64,000 nt of DNA, taken from assembly GCA_963573315.1 (NCBI GenBank), contig OY752140.1, forward strand, positions 806,001 to 870,000. Reading direction: 5' to 3'. The notes beneath the pieces are model-generated. The model did not search any database. It was not told the origin of the DNA and saw only the letters and a program-made list of their open reading frames with translations. Origin of the DNA: Entomortierella parvispora. Taxonomy: Eukaryota; Mortierellomycota; Mortierellomycetes; Mortierellales; Mortierellaceae. Below are positions 1-11,898 of the stretch, piece after piece. Both the position numbers and the translations under genes were made by a program. Positions within the stretch are counted from its first letter, which is position 1, and every line of letters begins with the position of its first letter.

Positions 1-62
1 ATACTCAGAGAGGAATCAGTGAGATAGTGACAGGTTCAAACACCCCGACTCTCTTGCATTAC

Positions 63-835
63 CTTGTTGATAAGACCGTTGATACTCTTTTTCAGCGCCT
101 CCCATGCCATCCTCTGGTATTCCTTTGAGCTCTTGTCAGTAATCTGCTCCTGCATCATACGCAAACGAGCTGGTGGGATATAAACACCTCCAGTACGTGT
201 CGTAGTCATCATCGCCTTCATCTCATCCTTGGGATCCTGTGCTGGTCTCGGTGCCTCTGGAGCACGCTCTTCCATCTGACGCTCGCGCTCCCTGCGACGA
301 GCAGCATCAACATCGAAAGAGACTTGATTTCTGGGAGGAGAATCCCTCCTTCTTCCGTTCCGGCCGCTGTGTCGATCCCTGGAATGTCTACGGCTCCTGT
401 CCGTGGATCTGTCTCTGGAATCTCTGCGTCTCCTATCTCTGGACCCAGATCTATCCCTAGAGTCCCTGCGGCTCTTTTGAACATGTCTGCCATCCGAGCG
501 ATCACCCCTTCGTCCTGAACGATCCGGCGAGTGCTCAGGCGTGTACGCCTTTCTTTTGTTGGATCGCCTGGGTGAACGCGATCGAGATCTAGAGCGAGAA
601 GGAGAGCGAGAGGGGGTCCTGGAGGGCGAGCGAGATCTGCTCATAGATCTTGAGCTGGATCTATTCAATTGGTCAATGAACAGGAGGAGGGTGGCGCGGT
701 GAGTAACAGTTGGCTGATCGGCTCCTTTAAAGAGAGCAGAGTCGGTGGATTCGATGGGTCATCAAGATTGAATACACACCTGCGGTGTCTGGCGTCAGCA
801 TCGTCGGCCTTGACAATGACACTTTGGACTTCCAT
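63..835 (-). CDS. CWC22: CWC22 pre-mRNA splicing factor, N-terminal part (runs off left edge)
   Basis: Spliceosomal protein that escorts eIF4A3 to the spliceosome and is needed for the catalytic steps and exon-junction deposition (known of the family). Proposed exons on the minus strand are 835-780 and 660-63, separated by a 119-nt intron and in phase. A donor (AAG|GTAATG) lies at 62, so the gene continues left of the window. The protein begins with a long RS/SR-dipeptide region. It then reaches the strongly conserved pre-MIF4G segment with [15 protein letters not shown] and [14 protein letters not shown], which identifies CWC22; the MIF4G and MA3 domains are outside the window. The first exon (start MEVQSVIV) is inferred from splice phase; an alternative start is the internal Met at 644. 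The family call is firm, the 5' end less so. Confidence 0.85.
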
Positions 836-1177
836 GGCGAGAGGGGTTGGGGTGTGATGGCGGTTAAAGATTGAACAAGATGTTGAAAGCATTAATGTGC
901 AGCTGTGGCAAGCCAATTTCGGCACAATTGAAGCGATAATTACGTCACAGCGAAAATTATCGCGTGTCTTGCAGTCCTGCATTCAACCCCCATTCCACCA
1001 ACAAGGGTCGCGTCGCGCCAAGTTTTTTTTTATTACTTTTACTAGCCAAAGATATTCTATCAACTGGTCATTTGCTCTCCTTCCTCTGTTCGTTGTACAC
1101 ATTATATCGCAATGCTCAAGCGCGAACGCGCGGTTTGTTCTATCAATATCATGAACGCCAAAAACAAAAGGACAAGG
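836..1177. other. Intergenic: CWC22 promoter and 3' flank of the LIM gene
   Basis: 342 nt between the proposed CWC22 start and the end of the upstream same-strand LIM gene. It holds a poly-T run near 1022 and no convincing coding frame. No TATA box was recognised. Confidence 0.5.
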
Positions 1178-4100
1178 TCAGTTTCTCTAATAATTGTTTA
1201 CAGATGATACCCCCCCATGTTCAGTCTTTCAATGATAATCAGAAAGATTCAATACTTACAAAGCATCCGCGACAAAAAGCTTCGCCTTCCCCTTTGGTAA
1301 GAGCACTCGAATCCAAGACCTTCTTGCAGTCCTTGCAATTCAAGCACCTCTTGTGCCATTTATCTCCCTTGGGTCCGGGTACCTGATCAAAGACCCCGAC
1401 CGGCTGTTGGCATCGAGGACAGGTGTTTGTACCTCCAAACTTTGGCAAAGGCCTTGTTCGAGTACTGAAAAGCGATGTCAGTACTGGAGGAGTCGATCGA
1501 ATAGCCAGAGGAGAGGCCATCATCTGCACAGGAGATGGCGCCCCGGTAACAGCAGACGCCTTCGCTTCTGCAGAATGGCCTCCAGTTTCCCTCAGATCGT
1601 GACCAGCAGAGTATGAGGGGGATCCAGGCGATCGCAAAGGTGAGGAGGTTCCATTCAAGGGAGAACCATAGAGGGATCCGGATCGAGAGAGTTCTCCTGA
1701 GGAAGTGGCCATCATTCCGCCGATAGGACCAGACGGATCAAGAGGAACGGCCATGGGTGGCACAGGGAAATGGTCCGTAGCCCTAGCCACAGGCACGATC
1801 TTGGGTCGACGATCTCTCTCGTCACAGCACTCTCCACATTCGACTCGACCATCGACGTCGTAAAATGGAGTCGCGCTATTGAGAACCTTGTCACACTGTT
1901 GGCAGGTAAAGCATTGAGGATGATAGTTCAATCCCGCCACGCGCACCCAACGGTTGCCTGTGACCTTGCTGCATCGTTGACATTTGGTAACCACACCCGC
2001 TGAACTGGGAATAGAGGGTGCCAAAGGAACACACTATTGCAAGAAGCAAATAGAATAAACAAATGGTTAAGCTATAAAATACATCCATGAGTTAGTGCCC
2101 CGCGCCTTGGATTACTTACAGCAGGATGATATGGGCGGCCGTTCACTACATGGAACTGAGACTCTGTAAAGACTTGCTTGCAGCCATTGCACAGGAAGCA
2201 GCCAATGTGGAACTTGACTCCACCCTGGAGCATCACTCCGTTCTCTGTCACCCGTTCGTGGCACTTGTGACAATGTCCAGCGGGGACGACGCTCGCTCGT
2301 CGCTGGGACGGGATCACATCCTCCTCTGTCAAAATGTCGTCCTCTGGGAGACTAATGGCTTCCCCAACAGTGTTGGACCGTTGCCGTCCATGTCTGAACA
2401 GAGACGAGTTGGACCGGTTTGGTTCAACCTCCAATGGTAGCGCCTTTGACTCCCTGCTCTCCTGAGAGGTTACATCGTATTTGGTGGAACCTCGCTTCTC
2501 CTCCTGCATGGAAGATGACACTGCAGTCGTCCGCGGGGCGATTGGGCTGCTATTGTAGTAGTGACTAGTTGGTCGAGCAGGCGGAGGGGAGGATGTATGC
2601 TGCTGTGCTTGATTCAGCAAAGCTTCCGTTCGAGCACGTACTAAACCAGCAGATGGCACTCCCGCGGACGAACGAGAGCGCACACGGTCAGCAATTGGTC
2701 TCTCCACGGGTGGAGGTGCAGCGACAGTGGTCACCGGCTTTGCTGAAGAAACGGTCAGCGTCGACGTCCTCTTAACAACATCCGCCGTATCCACCAACGA
2801 GTTGGACGAGGAAGATTTGGAATAACGACCCGCACTACCCGCCAGAGAATTACTGGATGTGCCAGATCGCTGAATTCCGTGGATGTCCTCTTCATTGTAA
2901 GGTACGGTAAATCGAGCTGGCGATCGAGTTGGTTCAAACAGGGGGGTGATTGCTCTATCGCGTGGAGGTGTCATCGGCAATGGGCGGCTCAAGGTCGTCT
3001 CCTCAAGTTGCTCGTCCTCGAAACTTCCTTCTCCCTCTGTTTCTCCTTGTTTGACTTCTTCGGGGTGCTGTTCTTCCTGTTCGTGCTCTTCCTCCCCCTC
3101 CTCTTGCAGATCCTGTCTAGTTGGTGCAGGAGAGTCGGCTCTAGAGCTGGGGTAAGAATGGATCGACAATGCAGAACTCGGTCTTCGGAAGGACTGAATC
3201 GAGCTTTCAGTCAATGGGCTTTGCAGAGTCCCAGAAACCAATCCTGCACCAGCTGCAATTGACGAAGACAGTTTTGGATCGATGGGCTTACGACCCAAGC
3301 TTGAGTAGGTCGAGGAAGTACCGCTAGTGTACCCACTGGAGGCTGCAGGTTTGAACGAAGTCGAGAGCGAAGACTGGCTGGAAGTGCTATGGGCTGACAG
3401 AGGTGAGTTCCCAGAGTTGGAACCACGATCCGCGGTGAGATCCGTTGGCGAAAAATTGAGCTGAAGTTTTGCAGGCGGATCTGCAGACAAGAAACGACGA
3501 TTTTCGGCTGAATCGGACTCGTTCGACGCAGAGAAATAAAGTGAGGATGTAGGCGCTGGGGAGGGTGAACTGGCCAGAGATCGGTTGACTGGTGTAGACG
3601 TGTGACTGAGTGCGGACATGGGAGGGCTTGGTCTAGCTGCCAGCGGACTCTGCTCTGATCCTGCCTGCGCCATCAGACAATCCTCACAACAAGGTCTTCC
3701 TTTCAGATCCACCATGGGCTGCGTGGACATGTCGATGCGACATTTGTAGCAAGTAAAACAAGGCTAGGCAAGTGGAACACAGGTAAGTTAATGGCTTTAC
3801 TTTTGCGCGGGCACATGCCGCCACGAAGCCTATATCTTGTTGAAGGCTTACTGTGTGCCATGATCGCTTGTTGTGGGTGATGTACACGTCGGTCTTGGAC
3901 ATGACGGGCTTGAAACATGCAGGGCAGACACCTTTTGTAAACTTTTCGGTGTAGCATTTCTCGCAGTAAATGATTGTTGGTTTCCCTGGCTCGACATAAA
4001 CCTTGGCCTAAGAGAGAGATGTCAGTGGTAGTTTGTTGGTCAGGGACATAAAAGGAGTTTAGTTTGTGGTAATCCATCCAACTCCTTGGGTAGCTTCGAA

Positions 4101-5226
4101 AGAGCCCTACCTGATGAATGGGCTTGCTGCACCCGTTGCATTGCTTCTGGATGACAAGTGGTGGGAGCTTGTTCAGGGGCGATACGGGAGTAGCAGGCAT
4201 GGACATGCGCTTGTTAGGTTTGGAGATGCCCCCCTCAAGGATGTTTTGGTACCTATTGTATTTTTGGAGAGCGATGGACCAGTTGGATCAGGTTAGTCAG
4301 TTGTACTCTTGGCAGGGGGTAGGCAAAGGCCAGTCTTCCACGAAGTTATTCCTGCTATTCTTGCAATATAGTTGGCCACTTGATCTTTGGACATCCCTTG
4401 CGAAAATATCCCAGCCCTTGACACCCCACGTTCATCTGTAGTCTCCCTTTGAGAGGTCCGGCTTTGCGCAAGACATGACATTGTTCCATCGTTTTTTTGC
4501 GCACTGCCGTAGCACTTTTCTCTCTCATTCCTGGGTCCCGATGACAGGGTCGAACATGTCCATGACAACCGACAACAGAAACTCTTTTTTTTTTTTTTTT
4601 TTTTTTTGCAAAACATAAACACAAAAGAGGAAGCACAGTCGACAACACCCCCTCCTTTTTTTTAGGCGCAATATCGATGTCACGCCTTGGGACTAAGCCG
4701 CGTGATCGGTTGTTTGTCCCTGGATTCGATCCGTCTGTCGGTCTGTCGGTCTGTCGGTCTGGTCTGTCGGTCTGTCGGTCTCTATCCTGTCGGCCTTGCC
4801 CTTGTCCTTTGTTTCTTTTGTAACCTCTTCCAAAAGCACAAAAGCACCCCTGCTGGTCCATAGGCTCAGAGAGAGGTTCCAATGCATTGAGAGCAAAAAA
4901 ATATAATAGAAAGGGACTTACGCGCTGATCCAGGGGTCGTTCCTGGATCCAGTCGATGCAAGTCCGCTCGTAACCGACACTAGAAGAAAAGAAAAGCATA
5001 TTAGCAATGGACGCGTTCGTTCCATGAATGCCAAGGAATGAAGAAGGGACTCTTGTTTTTTTTCCTCGTTTCTTCTGAATGGCATGAGCGGATTCCTGCA
5101 TTCCGCGGGGGAGAGACAAGGGATGCAAAGGCGGAGAGGGGAACTCAACGTACTGACAGAGCGTCCGCCACACTTGAGACAGTTGGCACCATGGACAAGA
5201 TCACCACATCGATGGCAGAATCCCAT
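1178..5226 (-). CDS. Multi-LIM-domain protein with N-terminal zinc ribbons
   Basis: Predicted 951-aa cytoskeletal/adaptor protein of the fungal LIM family; the closest functional analogy I can offer is paxillin/Pxl1-like. Minus-strand exons: 5226-5154, 4979-4922, 4252-4111, 4007-3852, 3763-2120, 2033-1260 and a 3-codon last exon 1186-1178; all phases agree. Residues 1-25 form a Cys4 ribbon starting MGFCHRCGDL. A CNGC..CEKC half-site follows (about 84-109). LIM domains lie at about 119-171, 641-692, 709-761 and 896-949, each with the C-x2-C..H-x2-C-x2-C pattern; LIM1 reads SWHTPCFTCYKC across a splice junction. Between LIM1 and LIM2 is about 470 aa of Ser/Pro-rich, probably disordered sequence. 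Intron 2 is long (669 nt) and repeat-laden. The last exon is weakly supported; otherwise the reading ends at 1239. The exact orthologue is uncertain. Confidence 0.85.
4733..4782. repeat. Tandem CTGTCGGT microsatellite in LIM-gene intron 2
   Basis: About six near-perfect copies of the 8-bp unit CTGTCGGT, interrupted once. It lies in the 669-nt intron 2, which also carries a poly-T run near 4585. Non-coding. Confidence 0.8.
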
Positions 5227-6057
5227 TGCAGATAAGTTATTGGACTGGCCAGAGGAAGAGAGACAAGGATAGGTGGGAAAGGGAAGGATAAAAGCACAAG
5301 AGAGAGAATCGGGGGGGAGAAGAGAATGGGTGTTAGAGATCAGGGAGAAGAGAGGTGGAGGTGTGGTATTGTATTAAGGATATTTCGGATGAAAGATGAA
5401 AGAGAGGCTGCGGTACGCCTTTTTGCATTCGTCGTCGATGCGCGCGATTGCTATTAGTTGCGACGGAAGAGAAAGAGAGAGAACGAGAGGCAGGAAAAGA
5501 AGGAAGGTCTTGCTTTTTTTTGTCCCTCTCTTTCTCTCTTATTCTTTGCGACACCAACAGTTGAACGTCAGTCAGGCTGACGAGCCAGGTCAGGTCAGGT
5601 CAGGTCGGGCTGGTCTGTCTTTTTTCATGCGTCTCTTCGTCAATGTTGCCCGGTTTCAGGATCAAAGGCCCACTCCATCCTCCCCAAGGATGGTATCCTG
5701 ATAGCCCGTCATTCAGTCACCCGCAGACTGGTAGGAAGAGTGTGTGGTCTTTGTCTATCAAATTGCATGCCGCGAGTCTTCACCACAAGCGACACGCAGT
5801 CTCATAAATCGCCCGAGGATGCCTGCGGTGAGGTAGACGTCTCCCTCAAAAAAACACATCATCGACACTAGTGAACGGTGACATTTGCCTCTCCCCTATC
5901 TTTTGCCTTGGATTGTTGATCACACGCGCCCTGCCACCTTTCGGAGAAACGTTCGCCAGTCAATGATCTCTGGTCATGTATGTTGTTATTAATAATATCA
6001 AGGAAGGAATTGCTGTGTTGCTTTTTTTGAATTATTAGGATGAAGTGGGGGAGGGGA
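5227..6057. other. Intergenic: LIM-gene promoter and BAR-SH3 3' flank
   Basis: 831 nt between two minus-strand genes. It contains GA-rich stretches near 5295-5350, a (CAGGT)4 tandem near 5586-5605 and pyrimidine tracts. I see no gene here. Confidence 0.5.
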
Positions 6058-9000
6058 TTAATGAATATGGAAACAATTGTTGCAGCTACCGCGCTTGAAA
6101 ACATTGGCGGAAAAATCACTGCATTGGCATTCGCGGCATGGCCCCATGTCTGACTCTGCTGGGTTTGGTGTCTGGCTGGAAAAGTAATCCTTGGGGATGT
6201 AGCCCATCATTGATGCAGCAGAGGGCGTAGCTGGTACAGCAGTTGGTGGCGGAGATGGCCCGCCAGCTATTGGGGCTGGTGGTGAGACGGATGATGCGGA
6301 AGTGAAGACTGCACTATGTCTCATGGACTCGACGGCTGCGCGACGTGTTGGTGGTGGAGGTGGAGGCATTCTCGTGCCAATAGTTGAGGTCCTGTTAGCC
6401 GGTGTGATCGTTGACACGGGTCTACTCTGAGCATTCGCGCTCCTCGCCACAGCCGCTGGCGGTGTTGTCAAGTAAGCAGAGGGTTGGCGTGTTGGCGGTG
6501 GTGGTGCTCTACGAAGAACTGGTACAGGCACAGGCTCTTCCTCAGGCTCGTCGTAATGAACGGTTGGTTCAGTTTCTCGCTCGTAATAGGCGGCCTCGTC
6601 TTCGTCCATGTAGCGGCCGGGATCAGAAGAGTTGGAGTTGATGGATCCCTGCCTGTGCGTCGAACCACTGTCGCTTTGCACTTCCTCACAATAATTGGAA
6701 GGGAACATTCCAGTGTGTCGCACTCCATTTCCGTCCACAAGCTCTCCCTCCCACCATCCCTCATCAATCTCCTCTACAATGCGGATAATATCTCCTTTTT
6801 GAATAGAGAGCTCGCCTTCTGCGGTTGCATCAAAAGTGTAGAGCGCCTTGACCTGTTTTTGTTGGCGGCCACGAATTGAGGGAACGGGAGGTGGTGGTGC
6901 CATGAACCCGTTGGACCTGACACTTCCACTTCCTCCGCTGTTCTTTCTTGACTGTGCTGCGTTCGGCGTCAAATGGGACATTGAGCGGGTCAATTCGGGG
7001 TTCAACTGATGATTATTTGGTCGTCGCACATCCACAGCAGAGGGCGTCCTGTCAAGCGGGTGTCTTGGTATTGAGTGTGTGCTGGACTGATCATCAGAAT
7101 GGTTTGAGTGCTCCTCATCTGGATCGTACGAGTTGTGTCTGCTCAACTTTCGGCCGTTTCCATTGCCATTACCGTTGCTCCTACTGGTCCCGTTGCCATT
7201 TCCGTTGCCGTTGTATAGAGACATCCGGGATCCATTAGGGGAAGACTGGAACGTGCTTTCTGGGATGCTCTCCAAGATTTCAACCATCCTCCGGGCATAG
7301 GCCAACTGAGCGTCATAGTACGACTTTAGGCTGGACATGTTGTCATCCTATTTTCAAGAGAGAGTGTGTACAAAGTCAGTTTTGGTAGCACAATGCTATG
7401 TCTACACATTCCAACGGACCTTGTCTACTCAAATATACCTGGCATTCATTTATGATGGTCATCATATTGAGGACATTCTCTCTTGTCTCCTCGTACTTGG
7501 CTTTGGCGGCCTGCATTTCCTCTTCCCATTCAGGTTTCTCCTTCTTGGCCTTTTGCACCTTGGATAGCTTGCTGTCGTAGTCTTGGCGCCTTGACTGTAG
7601 TTTTTTCTGCATGGCTTGGTATTCCTTCATCTGTGCTTGAGATTTTTCAATACTGTCCAGATATGAGCTGCCGAATCTAGTAATCTGGGAAAGAGCGACA
7701 TCAAGAGGCCGAGAGACACAAAGTCAAGTCAATGGTATATACGAGTTTTCGGGGATTGATGCACAAGTTTCTTGCGACATGGATCACATTTGTGGGTTTT
7801 GGATGGCCGTGGCCTTGAAGAGCAAATATAAGAAACTTTGACAGGTCAACGTACCAGCTCTGACTGTGCGGCGCCAATGTTTTGGTGGGCGTCGCCCATT
7901 TTCTGAAGGGCAGTTCTGTAAGGAGAGCCTTCACGAATGGTGTAGCTCTGAGTAGCCATGCCCATGCCAAACGTCTCGATGGCCAGTCCCTTGTGCTTGT
8001 CATCGCCCTCGACGCGCTTGCCTAGGAGGGTTATCAGGAAGATGATGGTGTGAGAAAAAGTTTTTTTCCTGCAAGGTCGTGGAGATTGGGGACTGAACCC
8101 TGAACCATAAATTGCCTCCCAAAAAAGGCACAGATTGAAACACCCCTGCAGGAACACAGTGGGAACCAAACGTGGCGTCGTGGCGTAGCGCAGCTCGGAC
8201 GGGGGCAATGTCTGCTGTTTCCTTTTGCGCGGCAGAGTCGACCGTGATTTCTTTGCGTGTGCTTGGGGGAGCCCAGGGGACTGACTGACTCATTCACACT
8301 CAACAATTCGGACTGACTCTCGAAGGAATGAAAAGGAAACAAAAAGAACAACAAGAAAAAAACCATGGCTTGGTTGCAGTCGCCCCACCGGACCCGTGAA
8401 ATAATCAAAACCAATTAACCTTTTTTTTTCTGTTCTTTTCTTTGAGGCTCCCACACTGTCCCACAGACACGACTCCACGACGCCACTAAATGCACGGTTC
8501 CTTGACCCAACGTCTTTTTTCTTTTCTTTCTTGTCATCCCATCTCTGAGTTGAATCGGCAGACTCGTGCAAAAGAGCAAAGGGACCCACCGATACACAAA
8601 GAGAAACAGTGCACAGGCAAAGAGTAACAAAAGCCCTTCCGAACAGTTCGCCGAGCTGCATTGGCCTCATCAGGAAGACAACAATAGAAATGCTCATGAA
8701 GAATTGCTCTCGCTCTCTTTCTCGCGCGCGCGCGCTCACTCCTTCCTCCCCTCTCTCTCTCGTTCTATTTTCTTTGTTGACCACCTCCCCTCCTAAGCAA
8801 CACGCTCATTCATTTTCTGACTCTTCACCTTTGTGTTTTCACCCGGATGCCCTTCTTGTCTTTGTCTTTGTCTCCATTGGTACAACTGTCCCTGCTCATG
8901 TCCACGCTCTTGCTCATGCCACGCCCTGCTGTTCCAACCGCCCTTCTACCATTTATTCTAACAATTCTCCCTGTTGTGTGCATACTCTCTCACATATTAA

Positions 9001-10147
9001 TTCCCAGATATTCAACGCATGCTGATCACAGCAAAAGGTAAAAGGTACTAAGCATGTCCTCCACACGACCCCACATTTGATTGGTGGCGAAGGGGGTAGG
9101 GATAGGAGTAAAAACGTACAGTGAACGTCGGGACATGTGGCAATGGGTCAGGCCAATCTGCCATAAGCAAGAGAAATCAACGCCATCTGGACGGACAACC
9201 CAAAAGGTGCTTTGGTTTGTTCAACCCTTTGCAATAAACTACCAGTCCAATGTCGCCTATTGCCTGCACTCTAGGTCATTTTTTGTGCCACGATAGAATT
9301 GAATTCTTTTGAAGAAAGAAAGAGTGTCCCTCGCCAAAAATAACGCACTGCCAGTCCGTCGCTCGTTAAAAGAGAAAAAGCACCCCAGGCTCTCTCTGTA
9401 TCTCGAAGACGAGAAGAGAGTATGGTTCAACGTGGGAGGGGTTATGAAATGAAATGAAGGCGCGAAGGGAAAATGAGAGGATGGACTTACTTATCGCCTT
9501 GAGGTAAGCTTGTGAGGCATCGCTCAGTTTCTCGAGCGCAATCCGCTTTGCCTCGGTTTCGTTTGTCAAACTGTGAAAGTCTTCATCCATCCTAGACTTT
9601 GAGGCCTTGCCCATCCCTGTCCACTGCAGGACAGGAATAACAGAGAGAAATCGAAAATGGCGATTAGCTACGCGATTTTTTTACAGAAAAGTCGGTAAAA
9701 ACAGCCTCATGTCAACGGTGACAGAGGGGAAAACGGAATGAATGCCACGAATGCACACAATGCTGCAAGGAGAAGCTCCTCCCAAGGAAAGAAGGAACAT
9801 AAAACAGCCCGGATATGTTTTGTTCCTGAAAGGACACGAATGCACACTTTGCGCCATGGACATGGGTTTAAAAAGGAATCGATTGGACGAGCTTGCAGCA
9901 TCGTGCAGGTTGAATGGTGGAGTTACCAAGCTTCCAGAGGACGTGCACGCTTGCTCAGGTAATAGGGCGATTTTGGGCAGCGAGGTACGCCGACAAGTAA
10001 AAAGCAGGGGCGCATGGTCGGTCGGAAGAAGGAACAAGAGGAGGAAGGGAGGGGACAACAGAGGTTGGAAGAGAAGAGTCGCGTCCTGTCATTGCCGAAA
10101 GTAGAGTGGTCTCGTACCTGTTTGAGCTTGCCAATGTTTTTGATCAT
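6058..10147 (-). CDS. Endophilin-like BAR-SH3 protein with C-terminal zinc motif
   Basis: Predicted 621-aa membrane-curvature adaptor, likely acting in endocytosis and cortical actin (family knowledge). Exons: 10147-10118, 9623-9491, 8021-7855, 7684-7439 and 7347-6058, all phase-consistent. Residues 1 to about 225 form the N-BAR region: it begins MIKNIGKLKQWTGMGK and includes the endophilin-type segment REGSPYRTALQKMGDA and a Lys-rich helix. A Gly/Asn repeat and Ser/Pro linker follow. The SH3 domain is at about 357-416 (ALYTFDATAEGELSIQ, GWWEGEL, FPSNY). After a Pro-rich tail the protein ends in CRECQCSDFSANVF..GSCNNCFH, a likely Cys/His zinc-binding motif at the extreme C-terminus. Introns 1 (494 nt) and 2 (1469 nt) are far longer than others in the window. 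Endophilin-like is preferred over amphiphysin/Rvs167 from the BAR sequence. Confidence 0.85.
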
Positions 10148-10224
10148 GATGTCGGGTATGCAAATGAGAAGTAAAGAAGGAAGGAAGGAAGGAAGGAAGG
10201 AATGCGATAGAGTCGTGGGTGAAT

Positions 10225-10256
<32 letters not shown>

Positions 10257-11898
10257 TGATGTCGTTGGCAGTAAAAAGGAGACTATCGGTTGAGAAGAAG
10301 ACGTTGACAGAAGAGGCGAAGACGGAATTGGGCAAGGCAGGCTGGGGGGAATGAGGGTGGGCGGTGAGGAGGATGGGCGAGAGGAAGGATGAAAGGAAAA
10401 GGAGAGATGCCGCGCTGGCTTGCAGGGAAAGGAAGGGAAAGGAGGAGGAGGAGGAGGAGGAGGAGGAGAGGAAGTGAGGAAGTGAGGAAGTGAGAAGAAA
10501 AAGAGAACAGAAAGAGAGAGAGGTAAAGGAAGGAAGGAAGGAAGGTAGGCAGAAGAAGAAGACCAAGAAGAGTTGGAAAAGGGACAAAGGGACGAAGGGA
10601 CAAATCAGCAAATCAATGGTTGCGCTGGCTCGCTTTCGTTCTCTCGAATGAACGGAGAACGGGCGAGCGAACGAGAGAACGAACCTTGGGCAAGGCAGCA
10701 AGGTAACAAGGAAGCAGAAGAGAAATGAATAGGAAATGGATCCACCCATTGACCAGCCAGGCGCCCAATCGCCCGCAGAGACTCTTCGCAGCTCTCTCTC
10801 TCTCTCTTTGGGTTTCCCTCTCTTTTTTCCCTCTCTTTCTCTCACTCTCTCTTCCCTCCACCTCTGCACTTTGCACTTTGGGGCAGCGAAAAGGCAAATC
10901 CGAATAACCTTTTTTTTTTTTTTTTTTTTTTTCCGAAGACCGCTCCTCTCTCTCTCTCTTTCTCTTTCTCGTTCTCTTTCTCTCTCTATCGTGGTGGCAC
11001 TGTCGCCAGCTGTGAACGAGTCCCTTGCCCACGGACAACGCTGTTGGACAAGCCCTTCTTTTTCATTCTCGTCAGCATGTTTGCACTTGCACTTGCATTG
11101 CACTTGACACAGGGGTCGAGTCAACACCTCGCTTTCCTGCATCCATCACACCCATCGCATCCGTCCATCTTATCAAGAAAACAGCGTCATTTGTTTGTGT
11201 TGTAGTCACGCTCGTCTGTCCTGCCTGTCCTTCGTGTCTGCTGTCTGCCCATCCACTCACCCTTGTCTATCTGTCCACCCTGTCCACCCTGTCCGCCCCT
11301 TTGCTCACCTCACTCTGTTGATTGTTGTTTTGTTGTTGTTGTTGTTGTTGTCGTTGCTTATTGCTGCTTGCTGCTAGACTACAACTGCTGCTGCTTGGTC
11401 ACCTTGTTCGCTCACTTTTGGCCTGACTGCTGATGACAACCACAACCCCTGTCTATTTACGTTTAGGTCCATTCCTCCTGTTTTCGACAAGTTCCCCGTC
11501 TATAGACCCAATCTGTCCGCTAGCTCAGACGTAGATTGGCACCCTCTAGCTCATCCTGGTAATCGAACCATAATATTGCCTCAAATGCTGGCCCGGCTCC
11601 CACAGCACAAGCCAGTGGTTAGTTCTTTTTAGAGTTGATTTGCATGGACGTAGACATGAACAAGGACGGAATTGAATTGTATTGCTGTTACTATATCTTT
11701 CGCTATCTTTTTTCTTTTTTTCTTTTTGTTTTGTCGCGAGTTGCTGCTTTGGCTAATCTCTTCTCGTGAATCTCTCCAAAAAATAATAGTTTTACACGGC
11801 GTTCCGGGTCTGGAACTGAAGGGGAAATGAAAATGGTTGACGAGCAAAAAAAAGATAAACGGAATAAAAAAAAGAAAAAGTCTTCCGTGTTTCTTTGT
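10148..11898. other. Intergenic: repeat-rich BAR-SH3 promoter and Rab5 3' flank
   Basis: 1.75 kb without a believable gene; the long frames here are low-complexity shadows. It holds (GGAA)n at about 10181-10202, a (GA)n tract at about 10224-10251, (GGA)n at about 10441-10470, CT-rich tracts near 10790-10860 and 10945-10990, poly-T near 10909-10932, and a (TTG)n run near 11325-11352. The purine-rich strand bias is typical of upstream regions in this window. Confidence 0.6.
10181..10251. repeat. (GGAA)n and (GA)n microsatellites upstream of BAR-SH3 gene
   Basis: A tetranucleotide GGAA run followed by an uninterrupted GA dinucleotide run, 35-105 nt upstream of the BAR-SH3 start codon at 10147. 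Confidence 0.8.

Noticed and set aside
4355-5173. 272-codon minus-strand frame across LIM-gene intron 2
   Set aside because: It reads through clear splice sites and repeats; the phase-correct splice model gives a conserved zinc-ribbon-to-LIM protein instead.
10144-11142. 332-codon minus-strand open frame upstream of the BAR-SH3 gene
   Set aside because: Composed of Ser/Leu/Arg/Glu runs from microsatellites; it overlaps the BAR-SH3 start and shows no homology-like motifs.
11460-11600. D-arm-like GCTAGCTCAG and a TCGAACC sequence suggesting a tRNA
   Set aside because: On neither strand do the acceptor, anticodon and T stems pair; the elements are in incompatible orientations.
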